The notes under the pieces are model-generated. The model was given only the letters and a program-made list of their open reading frames with translations, was not told the DNA's origin and searched no databases. A DNA stretch of 64,000 bases from Ianthella basta (taxonomy: Eukaryota; Porifera; Demospongiae; Verongiida; Ianthellidae): assembly GCA_964019415.1 (NCBI GenBank), contig OZ025886.1, positions 4,467,701 to 4,531,700 of the forward strand, read 5' to 3'. Made by a program: the position numbers and the translations under genes. This document shows, in pieces, positions 10,521 through 24,300 of the stretch. Each line of letters begins with the position of its first letter. Position 1 is the stretch's first letter.

Positions 10521-10728
10521 AACGGGGGGGGGGGGGGGACAGGTGGGGGGGCAGGTGGGGGGGCAGATGGGGGGACGGGGAGTAGAGGTTGGGGGGACAG
10601 GTGGGGGGACGGGGGGGACAGGTGGGGGGGACAGATGGGGGGACAGGTGGGGGGGACAGATGGGGGGACAGGTGGGGGGGGAACAGGTACGGGGACAGAT
10701 GTGGGGACGTGTGGGGGGGACAGAACAA
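10521..10728. repeat. G-rich GGGGACAGGTGG minisatellite, first block
   Basis: Runs of 4-14 G with ACAGGTG spacers. On the minus strand this is the C-rich tract just upstream of the acceptor CGTTAG of the first recognised TIM44 exon. Counterparts: 18148-18311 and 48946-49036. It has strong G-quadruplex potential. Confidence 0.9.
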
Positions 10729-13700
10729 GATGAATTAAGATGAGGCAAGATGAATGAAGAGGAGGAAAGACGAAGCAAGATGAGACAAAATGTGGAAAGA
10801 TGAGGCAAGATGAAGCAAGATGAGGCAAGATGAAGCAAGATGAGGCGAGATGTGGAAAGATGAGACAAGACGAGGCAAGATGTGGAAAGATGAAGCAAGA
10901 TGAAGCAAGATGAGGCAAGATGAAGCAAGATGAGGCAAGATTAAGCAAGTTGAGACAAGATGAGGCAAGACGAGGCAAGATGAAGCAAGATGAGGCAAGA
11001 TGAGGCAAGATGAGGCAAGATGAGGAAAGATGAGGCAAGATGAGGAAACATGAGGCAAGATGAAGCAAGATGAGGCAAGACGAGGCAAGATGAGGCAAGA
11101 CGAAGCAGGATGAGGAAAGATGAAGAAAGATGAGGAAAGATGAGGCAAGACGAGACAAGATATGGAAAGATGAAGCAAGATGAAGCAAGATGAGGCATGG
11201 TGAAGCAAGATGAGTCAAGATGTAGAAAGATGAGGAAAGACGAAGGAAGATGAGAAAAGATGAGTCAAGACGAGGCAAGACGTGAAAAGATGAGTCAAGA
11301 TGAAGCAAGATGAGGCAAGATGAGGCATGATGAGGCAAGATGAAGCAAGATGAGTCAAGATGTGGAAAGATGAGGCAAGACGAGGCAAGATAAGGCAAGA
11401 CGAGGCAAGATGAGGAAAGATAGAGGAAGATGTGGAAAGATAAGGCAAGATGAAGCAAGATGAGGAAAGATGAGGCAAGATGAAGCAAGATGAGGCAAGA
11501 TGAAGCAAGATGAGTCAAGATGAGGAAAGATGAGGCAAGATGAAGCAAAATGAGGCAAGATCAAACAAGATGAGGCAAGATGAAGCAAGATGAGGCAAGA
11601 TGAAGCAAGACGAGTCAAGATGTGGAAAGATGAGGCAAGACGAGGCAAGATGTGGAAAGATGAGGCAAGATGAAGCAAGATGAGGCAAGATTAAGCAAGA
11701 TTAGGCAAGATGAGGAAAGATTAGACAAGATGATGCAAGATGAGGCAAGATGAGACAAGATGTGGAAAGATGAAGCAAGATGAAGGAAGATGAAGCAAGA
11801 TGAAGGAAGATGAGGCAAGACGAGGCAAGATGAAGCAAGATGAGGCAAGATGAGGCAAAATGAAGCAAGATGAGGCAAGATGAAGCAAGATGAGGCAAGA
11901 TGAAGCAAGACGAGTCAAGATGAGGAAAGATGAGGCAAGACGAGGAAGATGTGGAAAGATGAGGCAAGATGAAGCAAGACGAGTCAAGATGTGGAAAGAT
12001 GAGGCAAGACGAGGCAAGAAGAGGCAATATAAGGTAAGAAGAAGCAAGATGAGGCAAGATGAAGCAAGATAAGGCAAGACGAGGCAAGACAAGGCAAGAT
12101 GAGGCAAGACGAGGCAAGATGAGGAAAGATGAAGGAAGATGAAGAAAGATGAGCCAAGATGAGGCAAGATGAAGCAAGATAAGGCAAGACGAGGCAAGAC
12201 GAGGCAAGACAAGGCAAGATGAGGCAAGACGAGGCAAGATGAGGAAAGATGAAGGAAGATGAAGAAAGATGAGCCAAGATGAGGCAAGATGAAGCAAGAT
12301 AAGGCAAGACAAGGCAAGATGAGGCAAGACGAGGCAAGATGAGGAAAGATGAAGGAAGATGAAGAAAGATGAGGCAAGACGATGCAAGATGTGGAAAGAT
12401 GAGGCAAGATGAAGCATGATGAGGCAAGATGAAGCAAGATGAGGCAAGATGAAGCAAGATGAAGCATGATGAAGAAAGATGAGGCAAAATGAAGCAAGAT
12501 GAGGCAAGATGAAGCATGATGAGGCAAGATGAAGCAAGATGAGGCAAAATGAAGCAAGATGAGGCATGATGAAGAAAGATGAGGCAAAATGAAGCAAGAT
12601 GAGGAAAGATGAGGTAAGACGAGGCAAGATGTGGAAAGATGAGGCAAGATGAAGCATGATGAGGAAAGATGAAGCAAGATGAGGCAAGATGAAGCAAGAT
12701 GAGGCAAGACGAGGTAAGACAAGGCAAGATGAGGCAAGACGAGGCAAGATGAGGAAAGATGAAGGAAGATGAGGAAAGATGAGGCAAGACGATGCAAGAT
12801 GTGGAAAGATGAGGCAAGATGAAGCATGATGAGGCAAGATGAAGCAAGATGAGGCAAGATGAAGCAAGATGAGGCATGATGAAGCAAGATGAGGCAAAAT
12901 GAAGCAAGATAAGGCAAGATGAAGCAAGATGAGGCAAGATGAAGCAAGACGAGTCAAGATGAGGAAAGATGAGGTAAGACGAGGCAAGATATGGAAAGAT
13001 GAGGCAAAATGAAGCAAGATGAGGAAAGATGAGGTAAGACGAGGCAAGATGTGGAAAGATGAGGCAAGATGAAGCATGATGAGGAAAGATGAAGCAAGAT
13101 GAGGCAAGATGAAGCAAGATGAGGCAAGACGAGGTAAGACAAGGCAAGATGAGGCAAGACGAGGCAAGATGAGGAAAGATGAAGGAAGATGAGGAAAGAT
13201 GAGGCAAGACGATGCAAGATGTGGAAAGATGAGGCAAGATGAAGCATGATGAGGCAAGATGAAGCAAGATGAGGCAAGATGAAGCAAGATGAGGCATGAT
13301 GAAGCAAGATGAGGCAAAATGAAGCAAGATAAGGCAAGATGAAGCAAGATGAGGCAAGATGAAGCAAGACGAGTCAAGATGAGGAAAGATGAGGTAAGAC
13401 GAGGCAAGATATGGAAAGATGAGGCAAGATGAAGCAAGATGAGGTAAGATGAAGCAAGATGAGGCAAGATGAAGCAAGATGAGGCAAGATGAAGCAAGAT
13501 GAGTCAAGATGAGGAAAGATGAGGCAAGATGAAGCAAAATGAGGCAAGATCAAACAAGATGAGGCAAGATGAAGCAAGATGAGGCAAGATGAAGCAAGAC
13601 GAGTCAAGATGTGGAAAGATGAGGCAAGACGAGGCAAGATGTGGAAAGATGAGGCAAGATGAAGCAAGATGAGGCAAGATTAAGCAAGATTAGGCAAGAT

Positions 13701-16700
13701 GAGGAAAGATTAGACAAGATGATGCAAGATGAGGCAAGATGAGACAAGATGTGGAAAGATGAAGCAAGATGAAGGAAGATGAAGCAAGATGAAGGAAGAT
13801 GAGGCAAGACGAGGCAAGATGAAGCAAGATGAGGCAAGATGAGGCAAAATGAAGCAAGATGAGGCAAGATGAAGCAAGATGAGGCAAGATGAAGCAAGAC
13901 GAGTCAAGATGAGGAAAGATGAGGCAAGACGAGGAAGATGTGGAAAGATGAGGCAAGATGAAGCAAGACGAGTCAAGATGTGGAAAGATGAGGCAAGACG
14001 AGGCAAGAAGAGGCAATATAAGGTAAGAAGAAGCAAGATGAGGCAAGATGAAGCAAGATAAGGCAAGACGAGGCAAGACAAGGCAAGATGAGGCAAGACG
14101 AGGCAAGATGAGAAAAGATGAAGGAAGATGAAGAAAGATGAGCCAAGATGAGGCAAGATGAAGCAAGATAAGGCAAGACGAGGCAAGACGAGGCAAGACA
14201 AGGCAAGATGAGGCAAGACGAGGCAAGATGAGGAAAGATGAAGGAAGATGAAGAAAGATGAGCCAAGATGAGGCAAGATGAAGCAAGATAAGGCAAGATA
14301 AGGCAAGATGAGGCAAGATGAAGCAAGATGAAGCATGATGAAGAAAGATGAGGCAAAATGAAGCAAGATGAGGCAAGATGAAGCATGATGAGGCAAGATG
14401 AAGCAAGATGAGGCAAAATGAAGCAAGATGAGGCATGATGAAGAAAGATGAGGCAAAATGAAGCAAGATGAGGAAAGATGAGGTAAGACGAGGCAAGATG
14501 TGGAAAGATGAGGCAAGATGAAGCATGATGAGGAAAGATGAAGCAAGATGAGGCAAGATGAAGCAAGATGAGGCAAGACGAGGTAAGACAAGGCAAGATG
14601 AGGCAAGACGAGGCAAGATGAGGAAAGATGAAGGAAGATGAGGAAAGATGAGGCAAGACGATGCAAGATGTGGAAAGATGAGGCAAGATGAAGCATGATG
14701 AGGCAAGATGAAGCAAGATGAGGCAAGATGAAGCAAGATGAGGCATGATGAAGCAAGATGAGGCAAAATGAAGCAAGATAAGGCAAGATGAAGCAAGATG
14801 AGGCAAGATGAAGCAAGACGAGTCAAGATGAGGAAAGATGAGGTAAGACGAGGCAAGATATGGAAAGATGAGGCAAGATGAAGCAAGATGAGGTAAGATG
14901 AAGCAAGATGAGGCAAGATGAAGCAAGATGAGGCATGATGAAGCAAGATGAGGCAAGATGAAGCAAGATGAGGCAAGATGAAGCAAGATGAGGCAAGATG
15001 AAGCTAGACGAGTCAAGATGTGGAAAGATGAGGTAAGAAGAAGCAAGATGAGGCAAGATGAGGAAAGATGAGGCAAGATGAGGCAAGATGAGACAAGATG
15101 TAGAAAGATGAGGAAGGATGAAGCAAGATGAGGCAAGACGAGGCAAGACAAGACAAGATGAGGCAAGACGAGGCAAGATGAGGAAAGATGAAGGAAGACG
15201 CGGAAAGATGAGGCAAGACGATGCAAGATGTGGAAAGATGAGGCAAGATGAAGCATGATGAGGCAAGATGAAGCAAGATGATGCAAGATGAAGCAAGATG
15301 AGGCAAGATGAGGCAAGATGAAGCATGATGAGGCAAGATGAAGCAAGATGAGGCAAGATGAGGCAAGATGAAGCAAGGTGAGGGAAGATGAAGCAGTTGA
15401 GGCAAGATGAGGCAAGAAGAAGCAAGATGAGGCAAGATGAGGAAAGATGAGACAAGATGAGACAAGATGAGGCAAGATGAGGCAAGATGAGACAAGATGA
15501 GGAAAGATGAGGCAAGATGAAGCATGATGAGGCAAGATGAAGCAAGATGAGGCAAGATGAGGAAAGATGAGGCAAGATGAAGCAAGAAGAGGCAAGATTA
15601 AGCAGGGTGAGGCAAGATGAAGCAAGATGAGGCAAAATGAAGCAAGACGAGTCAAGATGTGGAATGATGAGGCAAGACAAGGCAAGATGTGGAAAGATGA
15701 GGCAAGATGAAGCAAGATGAGGCAAGATGAAGCAAGATCAGGCAATATGAGGCAAGAAGAAGCAAGATGAGGAAAGATGAGGAAAGATTAGACAAGATGA
15801 TGCAAGATGAGGCAAGATGAGACAAGATGTGGAAAGAGAAGGCAAGATGAAGCAAGATGAGGCAAGACGAGGCAAGATAAAGCAAGATGAGGCAAGATGA
15901 AGCAAAATGAGGCAAGATAAGGCAAGACGAGGCAAGATGTGGAAAGATGAGGCAAGACGAAGCAAGATGAGGCAAGATGAAGCAAGATGAGGCATGATGA
16001 AGGAAGATGAGGCAAGATGAGTCAAGATGAGGCAAGATGAAGCAAGATGAGGCAAGATGAAGCAAGATCAGGCAATATGAGGCAAGAAGAAGCAAGATGA
16101 GGCAAGATGAGGAAAGATTAGACAAGATGATGCAAGATGAGGCAAGATGAGACAAGATGTGGAAAGAGGAGGCAAGATGAAGCAAGATGAGGCAAGACGA
16201 GGCAAGATGAAGCAAGATGAGGCAAGATGAAGCAAAATGAGGCAAGATAAGGCAAGACGAGGCAAGATGTGGAAAGATGAGGCAAGACGAAGCGAGATGA
16301 GGCAAGATGAAGCAAGATGAGGCATGATGAAGGAAGATGAGGCAAGATGAGTCAAGATGAGGCAAGATGAAGCAAGATGAGGCAAGATGTGGAAAGGTGA
16401 GGCAAGATGAAGCAAGATGAGGCAAGATGAAGCAAGATGAGGCAAGATGAAGCAAAATGAGGCAAGATAAGGCAAGACGAGGCAAGATGTGGAAAGATGA
16501 GGCAAGACGAAGCGAGATGAGGCAAGATGAAGCAAGATGAGGCATGATGAAGGAAGATGAAGCAAGACGAGTCAAGATGAGGCAAGATGAAGCAAGATGA
16601 GACAAGATGTGGAAAGGTGAGGCAAGATGAAGCAAGATGAGGCAAGATGAAGCAAGATGAGGCAAGATGAAGCAAGATGAGGCAATATGAGGCAAGAAGA

Positions 16701-16803
16701 AGCAAGATGCATGAGGCAAGATGAGGAAAGATGAGACAAGATGAGGCAAGATGAGACAAGATGTGGAAAGATGAGGCAAGATGAAGCAAGATGAAGCAAG
16801 AAT
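10729..16803. repeat. 10-bp minisatellite array A (GATGARGCAA), about 6.1 kb
   Basis: Mostly alternating GATGAGGCAA and GATGAAGCAA with recurring variants GATGTGGAAA, GACGAGGCAA, GATGAGTCAA, GATGAGGAAA and GATTAGACAA. Variant order recurs with a period of 1989 bp (GATCAAACAAG at about 11561 and 13550) and locally at about 330 bp (15991/16321). The apparent minus-strand proteins rich in HLASSCLI are translations of the repeat. The array lies between TIM44 exons and the HAUS6-like exon. Confidence 0.98.
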
Positions 16804-16963
16804 AAGAACGAACAAGCAAGAACAAACTGCACATTGGGAATAAGTACTGTGTACTCCAGTCTAACCACTTTGGAGCACAGAACAGCTGCCCTCAACCATT
16901 TGACCCAAGTGTATATCTCTCCCTCTCTCCCTCCCTCTACCAACAACTACAGACTACTCTGAC
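16804..16963. other. Unique boundary sequence of the minisatellite
   Basis: Starting with ATAAGAACGAACAAGCAAG, this sequence abuts the 10-bp array in all three places (16.8, 30.0 and 54.2 kb) and is nearly identical in each. It probably belongs to the intron after the HAUS6-like exon; no exon was recognised in it. Confidence 0.5.
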
Positions 16964-17093
16964 CTGCCATCTTCTCCATGTGTGCCTTAAGGACGTGTGT
17001 GGAAAAGAGTAGCATCAGTTGGTAGAATGGTGTCCCTCCTGGTGTGAGGAGCAGGGAGGCTGCAATGGGTGGCAGTCTGGAGGAGGGGTCCTC
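16964..17093 (-). CDS. HAUS6: HAUS6-like exon (copy A)
   Basis: A 130-bp minus-strand exon bounded by CATCTAG acceptor and G|GTCAGAG donor. It is open in phase 0 in all three copies and includes AASLLLTPGGTPFYQLM followed by LLFSTHVLKAHMEKMAG. This resembles the SLFLSPGGPKFIHLMYHFARFV segment of the N-terminal domain of HAUS6, an augmin subunit for microtubule nucleation in the spindle. No other HAUS6 segment was recognised, so the identification is tentative. Confidence 0.45.
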
Positions 17094-17203
17094 CTAGATG
17101 GAGAGGGAGGGGAGGAGGGATGGTGTGATGAGGGCAGGGGGTGGGGGATCAAGGAGTCAATGACGGCCAGGACCACATCACCATTCTCATCTCTTCACTG
17201 CAG

Positions 17204-17493
17204 GATGGGGGAAGGAGGGGAGGGAGGGGGAAGGAGCGGAGGGAGTGGGAGGGAGGGGGAAGGAGGGGAGGGAGGTGAGGGAGGTGAGGGAGGGGAGGGA
17301 GGGAGGGAAGGAGGGGAGGGAGAGGAGGGAGGTGAGGGAGGGGAGGGAAGGAGGGGAGGGAGAGGAGGGGAGGGAGGTGAAGGGAGGGGAGGGAGGGGAG
17401 GGAGGGGAGGGAAGGAGGGGAGGGAGAGGAGGGAGGGAAGGAGGGGAGGGAAGGAGGGGAGGGAGAGGAGGGGAGGGAGAGGAGGGAGGAAGT
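17204..17493. repeat. GGGAGGGAGGTGA minisatellite in TIM44 copy B
   Basis: Purine-only plus strand with GGAGG-based units; the counterpart in copy C is 48088-48357. On the minus strand it is a long pyrimidine tract directly upstream of an acceptor-like CTGCAG. In copy A the place is nearly empty (9808-9850). Confidence 0.85.
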
Positions 17494-17749
17494 GGATAGG
17501 GTGGGTACATGCTGACTCTCTCCTACATTCCACATGCCCCTATATCCTAACACGCTGACACAAAACCCGCCCACGCTTCCACCCACACACTCGTTTGGCT
17601 CAATGACTCTTTCTTGTTGCTGTGCTGCTTGTGAAGAGAAGGAGCTTGCTCTGGCTGGGTCTGTGCGCTTCCTGATCTCAGCTGTGCACATACACCAGTG
17701 GAGAAATGAGAGGGGCACACAAACTGTATTGGACATGCCATGGACATGG

Positions 17750-17750
17750 T

Positions 17751-17784
<34 letters not shown>

Positions 17785-17896
17785 CACCTCCACCTCCCAC
17801 CTCCACCTCCCACCTCCCACCTCCCACCTCCCACCTCCACCCCCACCTCCCACCTCCCACCTCCACCTCCCACCTCCCACCTCCCACCTCCCACTC
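17750..17896. repeat. (CA)n followed by CCACCTCC minisatellite
   Basis: Counterpart of 10107-10274. The CA tract and the CCACCTCC tract are adjacent in each TIM44 copy. Confidence 0.85.
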
Positions 17897-18145
17897 ACAA
17901 GGTGGTGTATATGGTTTGGAGTGTTCTATAATATCTTCCAAGAATTCTTCCTTAACTACTTTCATACCCTGCAGTGGAGGGGGAGGGGGAGGGGGAGGGG
18001 CAAATTAAATGTCAGTCACAGTACAATACCATTACCATAGCAACCTGTTACCCACCTCTGCCACCTTCTGGTAGGTCTGTGTTTGTCCCAGCTGCTCTCC
18101 CTGTTCAGAGACCTTCCTAGCTGTGGTACTGGCAGTTTGAGACAC

Positions 18146-18311
18146 CTAACGGGGGGGGGGGGGGGGGGGGGCAGGTGGGGGGGGTACAGGTGGGGGGACA
18201 GGTGGGAGGGACAGGTGGGGGGACAGGTGGGGGGGGGACAGGTGGAGGGGGGGACAGGTGGGAGGACAGGTGGGGGGGACAGGTGGAGGGGGGGACAGGT
18301 GGGGGGGACAG
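18146..18311. repeat. G-rich GGGGACAGGTGG minisatellite, second block
   Basis: Begins with more than 20 consecutive G and continues with GGTGGGGGGACA units up to the start of array B. G-quadruplex-prone. Confidence 0.9.
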
Positions 18312-21300
18312 GTGAGCAAGATGAAACAAGATGAGGCAAGATGAAGCAAGATGAAGCAAGTTGAGACAAGATGAAGCAAGATAAAGCAAGATGAGGCAAG
18401 ATTAAGCAAGTTGAGACAAAATGAAGCAAGATGAGGCAAGATGAGGCAAGATGAAGCAGGATGAGGCAAGATGAAGTAGGATGAGTCAAGATGTCGAAAG
18501 ATGAGGCAAGATGAGGCAATATGAGGCAAGATGAGGCAAGATGAGGCAAGATGAAGCAAGATGAGGCAAGACGAGGCAAGATGAGGCAAGACGAGGCAGG
18601 ATGAGGAAAGATGAAGAAAGATGAGGAAAGATGAGGCAAGACGAGACAAGATCTGGAAAGATGAAGCAAGATGAAGCAAGATGAGGCAAGATGAAGCAAG
18701 ATGAGTCAAGATGTAGAAAGATGAGGAAAGACGAAAGAAGATGAGAAAAGATGAGTCAAGATGAGGCAAGACGTGGAAAGATGAGTCAAGATGAAGCAAG
18801 ATGAGGCAAGATGAGGCTTGATGAGGCAAGATCAAGCAAGATGAGGCATGATGAAGCAAGTTGAGACAAGATGTGGAAAGAAGAGGCAAGATGAAGCAAG
18901 ATGAGGTAAGATGAAGCAAGATGAGGCAAGACGAGGCAAGATGAAGCAAGATGAGGCAAGACGAGGCAAGATGAGGCAAGACGAGGCAGGATGAGAAAAG
19001 ATGAAGAAAGATGAGGAAAGATGAGGAAAGACGAGACAAGATCTGGAAAGATGAAGCAAGATGAAGCAAGATGAGGCATGATGAAGCAAGATGAGTTAAG
19101 ATGTAGAAAGATGAGGAAAGACGAAGGAAGATGAGGAAAGATGAGTCAGGATAAGGCAAGACGTAGAAAGATGAGGCAAGATGAAGCAAGATGAGGCAAG
19201 ATCAGGTATGATCAGGCAAGATCAAGCAAGATGAGGCATGATGAAGCAAGATGAGACAAGATGTGGAAAGATGAGGCAAGACGAGGCAAGATGAGGAAAG
19301 ATAGAGGAAGATGTGGAAAGATGAGGCAAGATGAAGCAAGATGAGGCAAGATGAAGCAAGATGAGGCAAGATGAAGCAAGATGAGGCAAGATGAGGAAAG
19401 ATGAGGTAGGATGAAGCAAGATGAGTCAAGATGAAGCAAGATGAGGCAAGATGAATCAAGATGAGGCAAGATGAAGCAAGATGAGGCAAGATGAGGCAAG
19501 ACGAGGCAAGATGAGGCAAGACGAGGCAAGATGAGGCAAGACGAGGCAAGATGAGGAAAGATAGAGGAAGATGAGGAGAGATGAGGCAAGATGAAGCAAG
19601 ATGAGGCAAGATGAAGCAAGATGAGGCAAGATGAAGCAAGATTAAGCAAGATGAGGAAAGATGAGGCATGATGAAGCAAGATGAGGCAAGATTAAGCAAG
19701 ATGAGGCAAGATGAAGCAAGATAAGGCAAGATGAAGCAAGACGAGTCAAGATGTGGAAAGATGAGGCAAGACGAGGCAAGATGTGGAAAGATGAGGCAAG
19801 ATGAAGCAAGATGAGGAAAGATGAAGCAAGATGAGGCAAGATGAAGCAAGATGAGGCAAGATTAAGCAAGTTGAGACAAGATGAAGCAATATGAGGCAAG
19901 ATGAGGCAAGATTAAACAAGATGAGGAAAGATGAAGTAAGATGAGGCAAGATGAAGCAAGATGAGGCAAGATAAGGCAAGATGATGCAAGAAGAAGAAAG
20001 ATGAAGCAAGAAGAGGCAAGGTGAGGAAAGGTGAGACAAGATGAGTCAAGATGAAGAAGATGAAGCAAGATGAGGCAAGATGAGGAAAGATGAGGTAAGA
20101 TGAAGCAAGATGAGGCAAGATGAAGCAGGCGAGTCATGATGTGGTAAGATGAGGCAAGACGAGGCAAGATGTGGAAAGATGAGGCATGATGAAGCAAGAT
20201 GAGGCAAGATTAAGCAAGATGAGGCAAGATGAAGCAAGATGAGGCAAGATGAAGCAAGACGAGTCAAGATGTAGAAAGATGAGGCAAGACGAGGCAAGAT
20301 GTGGAAAGATGAGGCAAGATGAAGCAAGATGAGGCAAGATGAAGCAAAATGAGGCAAGATTAAGCAAGTTGAGACAAGATGAAGCAATATGAGGCAAGAT
20401 GAGGCACGATGTGGAAAGATGAGGAAAGATGAAGTAAGATGAGGCAAGATGAAGCAAGATGAGGCAAGATAAGGCAAGATGATGCAAGATGAAGAAAGTT
20501 GAAGCAAGAAGAGGCAAGATGAGGAAAGATGAGACAAGATGAGTCAAGATGAAGAAGATGAAGCAAGATGTGGTAAGATGAGGCAAGACGAGGCAAGATG
20601 TGGAAAGATGAGGCAAGATGAAGCAAGATGAGGCAAAATGAGGCAAGATGAGGCAAGATGAGGCAAGACGAGGCAAGATGAAGAAAGATGAGGCATGATG
20701 AAGCAAGATGAGGCAAGATTAAGCAAGATGAGGCAAGATGAAGCAAGATGAAGCAAGTTGAGACAAGATGAAGAAAGATGTGGAAAGATGAGGCAAGACG
20801 AGGCAAGATGTGGAAAGATGAGGCAAGATGAAGCAAGCTGAGGCAAGATGAAGCAAGATGAGGCAAGATGAAGAAAGATGTGGAAAGATGAGGCAAGATG
20901 AGGCAAGATGTGGAAAGATGAGGCAAGATGAAGCAAGACGAGTCAAGATGTAGAAAGATGAGGCAAGACGAGGCAAGATGTGGAAAGATGAGGCAAGATG
21001 AAGCAAGATGAGGCAAGATGAAGCAAAATGAGGCAAGATTAAGCAAGTTGAGACAAGATGAAGCAATATGAGGCAAGATGAGGCACGATGTGGAAAGATG
21101 AGGAAAGATGAAGTAAGATGAGGCAAGATGAAGCAAGATGAGGCAAGATAAGGCAAGATGATGCAAGATGAAGAAAGTTGAAGCAAGAAGAGGCAAGATG
21201 AGGAAAGATGAGACAAGATGAGTCAAGATGAAGAAGATGAAGCAAGATGTGGTAAAAATGAGGCAAGACGAGGCAAGATGTGGAAAGATGAGGCAAGATG

Positions 21301-24300
21301 AAGCAAGATGAGGCAATATGAGGCAAGATGAGGCAAGATGAGGCAAGATGAGGCAAGATGAAGAAAGATGAGGCATGATGAAGCAAGATGAGGCAAGATT
21401 AAGCAAGATGAGGCAAGATGAAGCAAGATGAAGCAAGTTGAGACAAGATGAAGAAAGATGTGGAAAGATGAGGCAAGACGAGGCAAGATGTGGAAAGATG
21501 AGGCAAGATGAAGCAAGCTGAGGCAAGATGAAGCAAGATGAGGCAAGATGAAGAAAGATGTGGAAAGATGAGGCAAGACGAGGCAAGATGTGGAAAGATG
21601 AGGCAAGATGAAGCAAGACGAGTCAAGATGTGGAAAGATGAGGCAAGACGAGGCAAGATGTGGAAAGATGAGGCAAGATGAAGCAAGATGAGGCAAGATG
21701 AAGCAAAATGAGGCAAGATTAAGCAAGTTGAGACAAGATGAAGCAATATGAGGCAAGATGAGGCACGATGTGGAAAGATGAGGAAAGATGAAGTAAGATG
21801 AGGCAAGATGAAGCAAGATGAAGCAAGATAAGGCAAGATGATACAAAATGAAGAAAGTTGAAGCAAGAAGAGGCAAGATGAGGAAAGATGAGACAAGATG
21901 AGTCAAGATGAAGAAGATGAAGCAAGATGTGGTAAGATGAGGCAAGACGAGGCAAGATGTGGAAAGATGAGGCAAGATGAAGCAAGATGAGGCAATATGA
22001 GGCAAGATGAGGCAAGATGAGGCAAGACGAGGCAAGATGAAGAAAGATGAGGCATGATGAAGCAAGATGAGGCAAGATTAAGCAAGATGAGGCAAGATGA
22101 AGCAAGATGAAGCAAGTTGAGACAAGATGAAGAAAGATGTGGAAAGATGAGGCAAGACGAGGCAAGATGTGGAAAGATGAGGCAAGATGAAGCAAGATGA
22201 GGAAAGATGAAGCAAGATGAGGCAAGATTAAGCAAGTTGAGACAAGATGAAGCAATATGAGGCAAGATGAGGCAAGATGAAGCAGGATGAGGCAAGATGA
22301 GGCAAGATGAAGCAAGATAAGGCAAGATGAAGCAAGATGAGGCAAGATGAAGCAAGATGAGGCAAGATGAGTCAAGATGAAGAAGATAAGGCAAGATGAA
22401 GCAAGATGAGGCAAGATGAAGCAAGATGAGGCATGATGAAGCAAGATGAGACAAGATGAAGCAAGATGAGGCCAGATGAAGCAAGATGAAGCAAGATGAG
22501 TCAAGATGTGGAAACATGAGGAAAGATGAAGGAAGATGAGAAAAGATGAGTCAAGACGAAACAAGACGTGGAAAGATGAGGCAAGATGAAGCAAGATGAG
22601 GCATTATGCAGCAAGATGAGACAAGATGTGGAAAGATGAGGCAAGAAGAAGCAAGATGAGGCAAGATGAGGAAAGATGAGGCATGATGAAGCAAGATGAG
22701 GCAAGATTAAGCAAGATGAGGCAAGATGAAGCAAGATGAGGCAAGATGAAGCAAGATGAGGCAAGATGAAGCAAGATGAGGCAATATGAGGCAAGAAGAA
22801 GCAAGATGAGGCAAGATGAGGAAAGATGAGACACGATGAGGCAAGCTGAGACAAGATGTGGAAAGATGAGGCAAGATGAAGCAAGATGAGGCAAGATGAG
22901 GCAAGATGAAGCAAGATGAGGCAAGATGAAGCAAGATGAGGCAAGATGAAGCAAGATGAGGCATGATGAAGCAAGATGAGGCAAAATGAAGCAAGATGAG
23001 GCAAGATGAAGCAAGACGAGTCAAGATGAGGAAAGATGAGGTAAGACGAGGCAAGATGCGGAAAGATGAGGCAAGATGAAGCATGATGAGGCAAGATGAA
23101 GCAAGATGAGGCAAGATGAAGCAAGATGAGGCAATAAAGATGAAGCAAGATGAGGCAAGATGAAGCAAGATGAGGCAAGATGAAGCAAGATGAGGCAATA
23201 AAGATGAAGCAAGATGAGGCATGATGAAACAAGATGAGACAAGATGAAGCAAGATGAGACAAGATGAAGCAAGATGAGGCAAGATGAAGCAAGACGAGTC
23301 AAGATGTGGAAAGATGAGGTAAGACGAGGCAAGATATGGAAAGATGAGGCAAGATGAAAGAAGATGAAGCAAGATGAGGCAAGATGAAGAAAGATGAGCA
23401 AGTTGAAGCAAGATGAGGCAAGATGAAGAAAGATGAGCAAGTTGAAGCAAGATGAGTCAAGATGTGGAAACATGAGGAAAGATAAAGGAAGATGAGAAAA
23501 GATGAGTCAAGACGAGGCAAGACGTGGAAAGATGAGGCAAGATTAAGCAAGATGAGGCAAGATGAAGCAAGATGAGTCAAGATGAAGAAAGATTAAGTAA
23601 GACGAGGCAAGATGTGGAAAGATGAGGCAAGATAAAGCAAGATGAGGCAAGATGAAGCAAGATGAGGCAATATGAGGCAAGAAGAAGCAAGATGAGGCAA
23701 GATGAGGAAAGATGAGACAAGATGAGGCAAGATGAGACAAGATGTGGAAAGATGAGCCAAGATGAAGTAAGATGAGACAAGATGTGGAAAGATGAGGCAA
23801 GATGAAGCAAGATGAGGCAAGAGGAAGCAAGATGAGGCAAGATGAAGCATGATGAGGCATGATGAAGAAAGATGAGGCAAAATGAAGCAAGATGAGGCAA
23901 GATGAAGCAAGACGAGTCAAGATGAGGAAAGATGAGGTAAGACGAGGCAAGATGCGGATAGATGAGGCAAGATGAAGCAAGATGAGGCAAGAGGAAGCAA
24001 GATGAGGCAATAAAGATGAAGCAAGATGAGGCATGATGAAACAAGATGAGACAAGATGAAGCAAGATGAGGCAAGATGAGGCAAGATGAAGCAAGATGAA
24101 GCAAGATGAAGCAAGATGAGGCAAGATGAAGAAAGATGAAGCAAGAAGAGGCAAGATGAAGCATGATCAGGTAAGATGAAGCAAGATCAGTCAAGATGTG
24201 TAAAAATGAGGTAAGATGCGACAAGATGTGGAAAGATGAGACAAGATGAGGCAAGATGAGGCAAGATGAGACAAGATGTGGAAAGATGAGGTAAGATGAA

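Larger units (their letters stand above)
17197..18145 (-). pseudogene. TIMM44: TIM44 copy B: first three recognised exons plus a chimeric fourth
   Basis: Contains counterparts of the first TIM44 exons (VSQTASTTARKVSEQ; MKVVKEEFLEDIIEHSK; AEIRKRTDPARASSF to EPNE), without the nonsense codon of copy A. The next exon begins normally at 17197 but after about 20 bp runs into HAUS6-side sequence (GATGTGGTCCTGGCCGTC). All later TIM44 exons are missing, so it cannot make the C-terminal domain. Confidence 0.85.

Noticed and set aside
17019-17558. Gly/Glu-rich protein (GEGGEGGEGG)
   Set aside because: Translation of the GGAGG minisatellite; no splice or start support.
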